DNA of 7,112 bases, taken from the NCBI GenBank assembly GCA_022563285.1, contig JADFNQ010000066.1:1-7112 (forward strand), read 5' to 3'. The stretch's first letter is position 1, and every line of letters starts with the position of its first letter. The notes under the pieces are model-generated. The model was given only the letters and a program-made list of their open reading frames with translations. It was not told the DNA's origin and made no database searches. Positions 1-5,178 of this stretch are shown piece after piece. The position numbers were made by a program, and so were the translations under genes. This DNA is from Chloroflexota bacterium (GTDB taxonomy: Bacteria > Chloroflexota > Dehalococcoidia > SM23-28-2 > RBG-16-64-32).

Positions 1-456
1 CTCGGTCCAGCAGCGGCGGATGACCTCCAGATACTCCGCCATGCGGGGGCCGCGGTTGGCGATGGGCACGTTGAGCGCCTGGAACTCCTCTTTCATCCAG
101 CCGGCGCCGGCGCCGAAGATCAGGCGGCCGTTCGAGAGGAAGTCCAGGGTGGCGAGCTGCTTGGCCAGAACCACTGGCTGACGCTGGGTGATGACGAGGA
201 CGGAGGTGCCGAGGCGGATGCGCTTGGTGACCGCGGCCGCGAACAGGAGGGTGGAGACGGGCTCCAGGAAGGGCCACTCGGGCTGGACGCGGTAGCGGCC
301 GCCCGGGTAGGCGGAATCGATCTTGCGAGGCGTAATGATGTGGTCGCTGACCCAGAGGGAGTGGTAGCCGAGCTGTTCGGCGTTGCGGGCGACTGCGGTG
401 ATGGCTTCGGGCGTGGTGAACGGCCCGACGTGGGGCAGGTGGATTCCGAACTCCAA
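1..456 (-). CDS. Luciferase-like F420-dependent oxidoreductase, N-terminal part (runs off left edge)
   Basis: Seen: an open frame of 152 codons from a TTG start to the window edge, with AGGAGG (463-468) six bases upstream of the TTG, which decides the start. The protein begins MEFGIHLPHVGPF, has LGYHSLWVSDHI (residues 29-40), the RLGTSVLVIT strand (81-90), then a K-Q-L-A-T-L-D helix (99-105), S-N-G-R-L (108-112), and GAGAGW (115-120) followed by KEEF. These are the ordered hallmarks of the bacterial luciferase-like (LLM) TIM-barrel fold, close to the F420-dependent subfamily with a GxGxGW loop. Family knowledge: such soluble enzymes use F420H2 or FMN to reduce or oxidise diverse substrates; the substrate here cannot be told. 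About half of a usual 280-330 residue protein is visible. It has its own promoter at 502-530 and is codirectional with the gene at 538-996. Sure of the family, less sure of the cofactor (F420 versus FMN). Confidence 0.92.
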   Translation of the reverse strand, partial: MEFGIHLPHVGPFTTPEAITAVARNAEQLGYHSLWVSDHIITPRKIDSAYPGGRYRVQPEWPFLEPVSTLLFAAAVTKRIRLGTSVLVITQRQPVVLAKQLATLDFLSNGRLIFGAGAGWMKEEFQALNVPIANRGPRMAEYLEVIRRCWTE

Positions 457-501
457 GGTGGCCCTCCTGGCTAGGCGTGACGCGCTTCTAGGTATGGGGG
501 C

Positions 502-530
502 AATATAGCATGCAGGCGCCGGTGGGCCAA
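502..530 (-). promoter_or_regulatory. Extended -10 promoter for the luciferase-like oxidoreductase
   Basis: Read on the minus strand: TTGGCC (530-525), a 17-base spacer, then TATATT (507-502) preceded directly by TGC (510-508), an extended -10 element. Transcription would begin near 495, giving a leader of roughly 40 bases that ends in the AGGAGG site of the TTG-started gene. The match is by inspection only. Confidence 0.55.
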
Positions 531-537
531 CGAGCGG

Positions 538-996
538 CTATCCGCCGGGGCGGGCGAACCCCAGCGCTTCGGCGGCGTCCTGAATCAGCTCTCGGAGGCG
601 TGTCGCCTGGCCTGCGATGACGCTGATGCGCCGGCCGAAGGCGAGCTCCTCTTCGATCTCGGTGATCTCCTCGCAGAGCTTAATGGCCAGCTCCTCGTCG
701 ACTTCGCGGAGGGGCGCGTCCACGTTGTGGGTGAAGTTGTGGACGTCGCCGAAGAAGGCCGACTCCGCCGCCTCAAGGTTCCCCACCGTGGCGGCCTCGA
801 TCACCTTTGTCAGACCAACCTCCTCCGTCTGAAAGCCTAGCTGCGAGACCTCGCTTTCGCCGAGGGGCGGCAGGGGACTATCGCAGGCGCTGCTCCCGCC
901 ATCACCGCCTCCTCCGAAGAGGAAGACGACCGCCAGGATGATGCCGCCGCCGATGACGGCGACCAACCCCAGGAACAGGGCGATATCTCCTCGCAC
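538..996 (-). CDS. Membrane-anchored helical protein of unknown function
   Basis: Seen: 152 residues from a GTG start preceded by AGGAGAAG (1008-1001). Residues 6-27 are a single strongly hydrophobic segment after a short N-terminus with one Arg, followed by a Gly-rich linker (28-36), a Cys at 38 and a Pro-rich turn. Residues 58-147 are predicted mostly helical, with two closely placed histidines (H86, H90) in GDVHNFTHNVD and an acidic heptad-like stretch around 99-118. Inference: one N-terminal membrane anchor with a soluble helical domain outside the cytoplasm. I do not recognise a named family. The context, one base after the stop of a cytochrome c-like fragment, suggests a role or an origin in a cytochrome or copper-related operon, and the histidine pair could bind metal or heme, but this is speculation. 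The Cys is too far from a typical lipobox to call it a lipoprotein. Confidence 0.75.
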   Translation of the reverse strand: MRGDIALFLGLVAVIGGGIILAVVFLFGGGGDGGSSACDSPLPPLGESEVSQLGFQTEEVGLTKVIEAATVGNLEAAESAFFGDVHNFTHNVDAPLREVDEELAIKLCEEITEIEEELAFGRRISVIAGQATRLRELIQDAAEALGFARPGG

Positions 997-997
997 G

Positions 998-1219
998 TTA
1001 CTTCTCCTGTGCCTCCAGAGAATGTTCGGCCCGCGGGAAGTTTATCAGATTCCAGCGGTCCTCTTCAGAGATCTGGTCGGCGAAGGGAGGCATGACATCG
1101 CCGAAGCCGCAGGTGATCACCTGAAAGAAGAAGAGTTCGCTGTGGAAGGGGACGTGCAGCTGGAAGTCGGCCGGGGGCACCGCCAGCGTGGGGGCCAGGG
1201 GGCCGTCGCCGCGTGACAT
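998..1219 (-). CDS. c-type cytochrome remnant lacking the CXXCH heme motif
   Basis: Seen: from ATG 1219 (AAGG five bases upstream) a 73-residue frame reads MSRGDGPLAP, then VPPADFQLHVPFHS (14-27), GFGDVMPPFAD (38-48) and SEEDRWNLINF (51-61). Family knowledge: GRGDGP after the heme motif, PPADL, a Met axial ligand in MPxF and SEEDRWxLVNFLR are the C-terminal half of class I cytochrome c domains, including those attached to copper-resistance or oxidase modules. Just upstream in the same frame the codons read C-P-S-K-G-E where C-x-x-C-H-G-E is expected, so the heme attachment site is lost; weak resemblance continues to about 1270, into the divergent promoter. There is no signal peptide. Its TAA is one base from the GTG of the next gene, so translation through it may still matter for coupling. 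Most likely a decayed or truncated gene; a longer GTG start at 1324 is open but overlaps the plus-strand gene. Confidence 0.6.
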   Translation of the reverse strand: MSRGDGPLAPTLAVPPADFQLHVPFHSELFFFQVITCGFGDVMPPFADQISEEDRWNLINFPRAEHSLEAQEK

Positions 1220-1226
1220 CTCCCCC

Positions 1227-1255
1227 TTGCTGGGACAGAATAGGCGTTCTATTAT
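1227..1255 (+). promoter_or_regulatory. Putative promoter for the coiled-coil gene
   Basis: TTGCTG (1227-1232), a 17-base spacer and TATTAT (1250-1255) point towards the gene at 1294, with an expected start near 1262 and a leader of about 30 bases. The -35 box is weak and the -10 box good. A TTGACA at 1260-1265 looks better on its own but has no -10 box at the right distance. Confidence 0.4.
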
Positions 1256-1293
1256 CGCCTTGACAGTCGGTTTTGCTGAAAGGAGAGCCCCAA

Positions 1294-1770
1294 ATGGCCA
1301 AGGTTGACCCCGAAACGTCCGCACTCAGGGAGCAGCTCGCCGATGCGCTGGCCCAGATCGACTCCCTCCAGACCGCCGTCGCCGACGCCGAGGCCCGCGC
1401 CAGCACGAACGCCGAGCGGGTAGCCTCCCTCCAGGGCGAGCTAGAGGTCGCCCACTCGGAGGGCGAGCAGCTCGTCGACAGCCTGCGCGAGTCCGCGATT
1501 AAGTACCGCGAGGCGCGGCTGGCCGCTGCCCCCCATATCCCGGCCGACCTCGTCCGCGGCGAGGCGCTGGAGGAGATCGACGAGCAGCTAGCCTCCGCTG
1601 AGCGGGTCGTGTCCGAGATGCGTGAGCAGATCGAGAAGGAGCAGCGCCAGGAGTCACCGCCCGTCCCGGTGGGCGCCCCCGTACGCCGTGCCCCGGACTT
1701 CTCGGGCCTGCCGGCGACGGAGAAGATCAAGCTGGGCCTGGAGCAGATGTCGGGCCGGGAGCCCGGATAG
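1294..1770 (+). CDS. Coiled-coil protein, possibly phage scaffold-like
   Basis: Seen: 158 residues. ATG 1294 is chosen over an in-frame TTG at 1273 because AAAGGAGAG (1279-1287) lies at the right distance before the ATG and after the TTG. Residues 8-66 are a long, charged, Ala/Leu-rich helix with heptad spacing; YREARLAAAPHIPADLVRGE (71-90) is a more conserved-looking hinge; 91-118 form a second acidic helix; 121-135 are Pro-rich with an RR pair; 139-152 form a short C-terminal helix (LPATEKIKLGLEQ). No signal peptide or membrane segment. By recall, this order (coiled coil, KYREALL..P..P.ELV.G.T, Pro linker, LS..EKI..GL) resembles short proteins encoded beside capsid genes in phages and prophages of Chloroflexota, where a scaffolding role is plausible, but no other phage gene is present. 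It stands alone between its own promoter and the etfBA promoter. The gene is convincing; the function is not known. Confidence 0.72.
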   Translation: MAKVDPETSALREQLADALAQIDSLQTAVADAEARASTNAERVASLQGELEVAHSEGEQLVDSLRESAIKYREARLAAAPHIPADLVRGEALEEIDEQLASAERVVSEMREQIEKEQRQESPPVPVGAPVRRAPDFSGLPATEKIKLGLEQMSGREPG

Positions 1771-1831
1771 GGATCGCGATAGCTGGGCCGGGCCAAGTCT
1801 GCTGGATATTCATACTTTCGGGTATTTGATG

Positions 1832-1851
1832 CCACACCCCTCAGAGTGTGG
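1832..1851 (+). terminator. Small hairpin after the coiled-coil gene, possible weak terminator
   Basis: CCACAC (1832-1837) pairs with GTGTGG (1846-1851) around an 8-base loop, 61 bases after the stop at 1770 and before the etfBA promoter. No run of T follows, so it is not a classical intrinsic terminator. Nothing else stands out between 1771 and 1904 apart from a shorter ATAC/GTAT hairpin near 1812-1825. Confidence 0.25.
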
Positions 1852-1904
1852 TGCTCCCCAACCACGAGCATGAACTAGCGACGCGCTCTGGAGCCCCTCC
1901 CGCC

Positions 1905-1932
1905 TTGCACGCAGCAGCCGTCCTGCTATACT
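1905..1932 (+). promoter_or_regulatory. Extended -10 promoter of etfBA
   Basis: TTGCAC (1905-1910), a 16-base spacer and TATACT (1927-1932) preceded by TGC (1924-1926). The start would be near 1939, which gives etfB a leader of about 113 bases. This leader carries GGAG/CTCC at 1972-1982 and two GACCGGC direct repeats (1993-1999, 2004-2010). Confidence 0.6.
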
Positions 1933-2037
1933 CTCCGGGTGACGGATTTCACATATCTGCTTGCCGCGGTCGGAGGCCCTCCTAGACGGGCTGACCGGCC
2001 CGCGACCGGCGGTCCCATACCAGAATGGCCGCCCGCC

Positions 2038-2045
2038 AAGGAGGT
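2038..2045 (+). promoter_or_regulatory. Ribosome binding site that fixes the etfB start
   Basis: AAGGAGGT is a perfect anti-Shine-Dalgarno match, six bases before ATG 2052. It lies inside the coding stretch that an earlier in-frame ATG at 2025 would add, so 2052 is the start; the protein then begins MPHIVCCVKQVPDP, as EtfB proteins do. Confidence 0.85.
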
Positions 2046-2051
2046 TCGCCT

Positions 2052-2843
2052 ATGCCCCACATCGTCTGCTGCGTGAAGCAGGTGCCGGACCCGGAAGCGC
2101 CCGCCTCCCAGTTCAAGGTGGACGAGGCCGCCAAGAAGGTCCTCCCCATTCCCGGCATCCAGCCTGTACCCTCACAGTTCGATACCATCGCCGTTGAAGC
2201 TGCTCTTCGTATCAAGGACAAGGTCGCCGATACGACCATCACCATCCTGACCCTGGGCCCCGACGCCTATCGAGACACCGTCAAGCACTGCTTGGCGATG
2301 GGGGCCGACGAAGGCGTCCACATAAACGACCCGGCCCTCAACGAGGCCGATCACTGGGCCACCGCCGAGATCCTGGCCGCCGCTATCAAGAAGCTGGAGC
2401 CCGCCGACCTGATCCTCTGTGGCCGCCAGGCCGTGGACTGGGACATGGGCGTCGTCGGCTCTACCCTGGCGGAGATCATGGGCTTACCCATAGTCACAAT
2501 CGCTAAGGATGTCCAGATGGAGGGCGGCAAGGTCACCGTCGAGCGCGTCCTGCTGGACGGCTTCGAGACCGTGGAGGCGCCCGCGCCCTGCGTCGTCACC
2601 GTATCCAATGAGCTGGGCGATCCGCGATACCCGCAGCTCCGGCAGATCATGCAGGCCGCTCGCAAGGAGGTGAAGGGGCTGACCGCCTCCGACCTGGGAA
2701 TCGATGGGGCGAAGAACCGCGTGACCCTGGAGGCGCTGTTCGTCCCCGAGACCGCCGTGGAGACGGAGTACATAGAGGCGGACAGTCTCAAGGAGGCCGG
2801 CGAGAAGCTGGCCGTCCGCTTGCGGGAAGCGAAGCTGATCTAG
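2052..2843 (+). CDS. etfB: Electron transfer flavoprotein subunit beta (EtfB/FixA)
   Basis: Seen: 263 residues, the usual length. CVKQVPDP (7-14) is the N-terminal EtfB signature; FDTIAVEAALRIKD (43-56) and the TLGP segment (67-70) follow; CGRQAVDWDMGVVG (123-136) is the nucleotide-binding region; LLDGFETVEAPAPCVVTV (167-184) matches the EtfB family signature region; and DPRYPQLRQIMQAARKE (190-206) is the recognition loop, with Leu196 at the position that docks into partner dehydrogenases. Family knowledge: EtfB binds AMP or, in bifurcating forms, an extra FAD, and with EtfA carries electrons from acyl-CoA or other dehydrogenases to ETF-quinone oxidoreductase or a FixCX-type complex. It is cytoplasmic. 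It is first in an operon with etfA 34 bases downstream. The G-R-Q-A-x-D start of the motif is shared with bifurcating types, but a Trp replaces the Gly after Asp, so the electron bifurcation question is open. Confidence 0.96.
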   Translation: MPHIVCCVKQVPDPEAPASQFKVDEAAKKVLPIPGIQPVPSQFDTIAVEAALRIKDKVADTTITILTLGPDAYRDTVKHCLAMGADEGVHINDPALNEADHWATAEILAAAIKKLEPADLILCGRQAVDWDMGVVGSTLAEIMGLPIVTIAKDVQMEGGKVTVERVLLDGFETVEAPAPCVVTVSNELGDPRYPQLRQIMQAARKEVKGLTASDLGIDGAKNRVTLEALFVPETAVETEYIEADSLKEAGEKLAVRLREAKLI

Positions 2844-2877
2844 AGGGCCAAGGGAAAACGCCCCAGAGGAGGAACGT

Positions 2878-3855
2878 ATGCCAAGCGGAGTACTCGTGTT
2901 CGGGGAGGCAACGGAAGACGGTCAGCTGGCCCCGGTTACGGGAGAGCTGCTGGGTGCGGCCAAGAGCCTGGGCGGGCCGGTGACCTGCGTCCTGCTGGGC
3001 GCCGGCGTGGAGGGTCTGGCTCAGCGGTGCGCGTCCCTGGGCGCCGATAAGGTGATCGTGGTTGACGACCCGCTGCTAAAGGAGTACCAGGGCGATGCCT
3101 ACGTGCTCATCGGAGAGCGCATCTGCAAGGAGGCCGACCCATCGGTCGTCCTCTTCGGCCAGACGATGACCGGTCGGGACCTGGCGCCGCGGCTGGCGGC
3201 GCGGCTGGACACTGCCGTGGCGATGGACTGCGTGGAGCTGTCACTGGACGGCGATAAGCTGCAGGCCACCCGGCCCTGCTACGGCGGCAGCGCCCGCGCC
3301 CGCTATTCGATAAACCGGACACCCCAGATCGCCACCCTGCGCGCCAAGGTGTACGACCCGCCGGCGCCCGACGAGTCCCGTCAGGCGGAGGTGGTCAAGC
3401 AGTCCGCCGATGTGGGCGAGGACGCCATCCGCGCCCGCGTGGTGAGTCGGCGCAAGGAGGAGGTGGAGGGGGTGCGCCTGGAGGACGCGCCGGTGGTGGT
3501 GAGCGGCGGCCGCGGTCTGGGCGGCCCGGAGGGGTTCAAGCCGCTGGAGGAGCTGGCGGAGGTGCTGGGCGGCGCCGTGGGCGCCACCCGCGCCGTCTGC
3601 GATATGGGCTGGTACCCCGTGGCGGCGCAGGTGGGGCTGACGGGCAAGGTCGTTACGCCGGACCTGTACATCGCCGTGGGCATCTCCGGGGCCAGCCAGC
3701 ACATGGCAGGCATCTCGCAGGTCAAGAACATCGTCGCCATCAACAAGGACGCGGAGGCGAATATCTTCCAGGCCGCGCGCTTCGGTATCGTCGGCGACTG
3801 GAAGGAAGTAGTGCCCGCCTTCATGGAGAAGGTGCGGGAGCTGAAGACCGGGTAG
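2878..3855 (+). CDS. etfA: Electron transfer flavoprotein subunit alpha (EtfA/FixB)
   Basis: Seen: 325 residues from ATG 2878, with AGAGGAGG (2865-2872) upstream. The N-terminal domain (1-190) carries LFGQTMTGRDLAPRLAARL (92-110), the typical T-x-x-G-R-D-L-A-P-R-L-A motif. The C-terminal FAD domain has VSGGRGLGG (208-216), GATRAVCDMGW (235-245), QVGLTGKVV (251-259), the PDLYIAVGISGASQHMAG signature (261-278) and VAINKDAEANIF (286-297), with His275 in the flavin-contacting position. Family knowledge: this subunit holds the electron-carrying FAD. It is cotranscribed with etfB and no dehydrogenase or quinone oxidoreductase partner lies in the window. The protein is complete and shows no missing key residue. 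Confidence 0.97.
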   Translation: MPSGVLVFGEATEDGQLAPVTGELLGAAKSLGGPVTCVLLGAGVEGLAQRCASLGADKVIVVDDPLLKEYQGDAYVLIGERICKEADPSVVLFGQTMTGRDLAPRLAARLDTAVAMDCVELSLDGDKLQATRPCYGGSARARYSINRTPQIATLRAKVYDPPAPDESRQAEVVKQSADVGEDAIRARVVSRRKEEVEGVRLEDAPVVVSGGRGLGGPEGFKPLEELAEVLGGAVGATRAVCDMGWYPVAAQVGLTGKVVTPDLYIAVGISGASQHMAGISQVKNIVAINKDAEANIFQAARFGIVGDWKEVVPAFMEKVRELKTG

Positions 3856-3895
3856 AGGAGAGCGGGCGTTCGCGGAATCTAGGGGCAGACGGTTT

Positions 3896-4339
3896 ACGGT
3901 TGTAGTAGCCACGCTCCGCGATGAAGAGGCCGTTCTAGCTCTTATCGAGGAGCTGTTCGAGCCGCCGGGCGCAACTCCGCGTGGATATTCCCTGGAGCGC
4001 GGCCGCGAGGGGTTTCGCGCCGCCGTACAGCACCCGGATGCTGACGTACTGCTGGCCCTGGACGGCGATTCGGTCGTGGGGCTGGCCAGCGTCTACCTGG
4101 AGTTGCCGTTTATCCGCTTCGGTCGCCGCTGCTGGCTGCAGGATCTGGTGGTGACATCGTCCCATCGTAGCCGTGGCGTCGGCGGGCTGCTGCTGGACGC
4201 CGCCACAGACTGGGCCCGGCAGAGGGGATGCACCCATCTGGAGCTGGCCTCGGGCGCGGGACGTAAGGACGCGCACCGGTTCTACCTGTCGCAGGACATG
4301 GCGGAAGGGAGGGTGTTCACGAGGTGGATGGGCTCCTAG
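3896..4339 (+). CDS. GNAT family N-acetyltransferase with no canonical start codon
   Basis: Seen: the frame is open from just after a TGA at 3842-3844 to TAG 4339. Counted from ACG 3896 it gives 147 residues: a first strand and helix VVVATLRDEEAVLALIEEL (2-20), FEPPG (21-25), the strand pair DVLLALDGDSVVGLASVYL (50-68), LQDLVVTSSHRSRGVGGLLL (81-100) with the acetyl-CoA pyrophosphate loop R91-x-x-G94-x-G96, then AGRKDAHRFYLSQDM (121-135). This is a complete GNAT fold; the substrate is unknown. No ATG, GTG or TTG occurs in frame before GTG 4076, which would start the protein at residue 61, inside the fold. ACG 3896 sits where ATG is expected (one T-to-C change), ten bases after AGGGG (3881-3885). 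So it is either a rare ACG start, a start-loss mutation or a sequence error. It follows etfA by 40 bases and could be cotranscribed. Confidence 0.75.
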   Translation, partial: TVVVATLRDEEAVLALIEELFEPPGATPRGYSLERGREGFRAAVQHPDADVLLALDGDSVVGLASVYLELPFIRFGRRCWLQDLVVTSSHRSRGVGGLLLDAATDWARQRGCTHLELASGAGRKDAHRFYLSQDMAEGRVFTRWMGS

Positions 4340-4364
4340 TGATGGTGGGCGCGTATCCACAACC

Positions 4365-4394
4365 TTGACGCGCACGGAAAGGCAACCCTACAAT
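4365..4394 (+). promoter_or_regulatory. Strong sigma-70-type promoter of coaE
   Basis: TTGACG (4365-4370) and TACAAT (4389-4394) with an 18-base spacer, each box one base off consensus. Expected start near 4401, so the ATG at 4393, which is in frame with coaE, lies in the -10 box and cannot be translated from this transcript. Confidence 0.7.
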
Positions 4395-4458
4395 GACCGT
4401 GCGGTCGGCCTGTACCGTCCATTTTTGTCAGGAGGGTCGGAAGCCAACCCCGGCAGGC

Positions 4459-5100
4459 ATGTACGTCATCGGCCTCACAGGAGGTATCGGCAGCGGTAAG
4501 TCCACGGTCGCCCAGATGCTGGAGCGAATGGGCGCCGCCCTTCTGAGCGCCGACACCGTGGGGCACGAGGTCTATCTGCCCGGCCAGCCCGCCTGGCAGG
4601 AGGTCGTCGATGCCTTCGGGCGGCAGATAGTCGCCGAAGACGGGACGATAGACCGTAAGAGGCTGGGCGCCATCGTGTTCAGCGACCCCGAGCAGCTACG
4701 GAGGCTAAACGCCATCACCCACCTGCGTATGAAGGAGATGATGCGGGCCAAGCTTGAGGCGCAGAGGGCGCGCGGCACGCAGGTGGCTGTCCTGGAGGCG
4801 GCCCTGCTGCTCGACGCGGGCTGGGACGACCTGACGGACGAGGTCTGGGTGACGGTGGCGCCGCCGGAGGTGGCGGCCGCGCGCACGGCGAAGCGCAGCG
4901 GCCTCAGCCTGGAGGAGGTGCTGTCCCGCATCGAGGCCCAGATGAGCCACGAAGAGCGCGCCGCCCGCTCGCAGGTGATAATCGATACCGACTGCCCGCT
5001 GGAGCGAACGCGAGAGCGTGTGGACGAGGAGTGGCGGCGGCTGCTGGAGCGGCGGCCTGCCCGGCCCGGGGAGACACCTCCGGCCAGGAGCAGCGTATAG
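4459..5100 (+). CDS. coaE: Dephospho-CoA kinase
   Basis: Seen: 213 residues from ATG 4459, beginning MYVIGLTGGIGSGKST with the P-loop at 8-15 (G-G-I-G-S-G-K-S). Then LSADTVGHEVY (29-39; the family motif is usually DADxxxH, here S-A-D with His36), the FG..I....G.IDR..LG segment (53-70), FSDPEQLRRLNAITH (74-88), the Walker B-like VAVLEAALLLDAG (109-121), VWVTVAPPE (129-137) and the lid region R146-SGLSLEEVLSRIEAQMS. Role: ATP-dependent phosphorylation of the ribose 3'-hydroxyl of dephospho-CoA, the last step of CoA synthesis, in the cytoplasm. The start follows from the promoter (4365-4394) and from the family N-terminus; AGGAGGG at 4430-4436 is too far to be a normal ribosome site, and a weak GGCAGG lies close. 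Odd: the usual His-Pro after the I-T is His-Leu here, and the C-terminal tail (197-213) is Pro/Arg-rich. Confidence 0.93.
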   Translation: MYVIGLTGGIGSGKSTVAQMLERMGAALLSADTVGHEVYLPGQPAWQEVVDAFGRQIVAEDGTIDRKRLGAIVFSDPEQLRRLNAITHLRMKEMMRAKLEAQRARGTQVAVLEAALLLDAGWDDLTDEVWVTVAPPEVAAARTAKRSGLSLEEVLSRIEAQMSHEERAARSQVIIDTDCPLERTRERVDEEWRRLLERRPARPGETPPARSSV

Positions 5101-5106
5101 TGTTTG

Positions 5107-5160
5107 GGCCCCTTCGACGAGCTCAGGACAGGCTCTTCGGGGCGCTCTGGGCAGGCTGAG
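5107..5160 (+). repeat. REP-like intergenic repeat (CCTTCGACGAGCTCAGG type)
   Basis: The stretch begins CCTTCGACGAGCTCAGG at 5111-5127. By recall, near-identical words (with CAAGCTCAGG) occur as dispersed intergenic elements in many GC-rich environmental bacteria. Structure seen: GCCCC (5108-5112) pairs with GGGGC (5139-5143), GAGC (5119-5122) with GCTC (5132-5135), CTCAG (5122-5126) with CTGAG (5156-5160), and CAGGCT occurs twice (5129-5134, 5152-5157). It occupies nearly the whole gap between coaE and the ATPase gene. Only one copy lies in the window, so its repeat nature rests on recognition. Confidence 0.55.
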
Positions 5161-5178
5161 AGGAAGCGTGATCTAAGG

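Noticed and set aside
1065..1871. A 268-residue minus-strand open frame
   Set aside because: It runs antisense to the coiled-coil gene and through two promoter regions, in a different frame from the recognisable cytochrome segment; Ser/Arg-rich shadow composition.
1959..2020. Possible attenuator or riboswitch in the etfBA leader
   Set aside because: Only short stems (4-5 base pairs) without a T-run or a recognisable aptamer core; recorded only as a direct-repeat observation.
2025..2051. Upstream in-frame ATG for etfB
   Set aside because: The perfect AAGGAGGT site lies between this ATG and ATG 2052, and EtfB proteins start just before the CVKQVPDP motif.
3856..3895. Terminator after etfA
   Set aside because: No stable hairpin followed by T residues is present, so readthrough into the GNAT gene is likely.
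3241..3912. A 223-residue minus-strand open frame antisense to etfA
   Set aside because: The EtfA motifs are complete on the plus strand; the antisense peptide is His/Ala/Leu-rich low complexity.
4393..4458. Upstream in-frame ATG for coaE
   Set aside because: It overlaps the TACAAT -10 box, and the added 22 residues come before the standard CoaE start (MYVIGLTGGIGSGKS).
5104..5178. N-terminal extension of the ATPase from TTG 5104
   Set aside because: The extension translates the REP-like repeat and shows no AAA+ family match.
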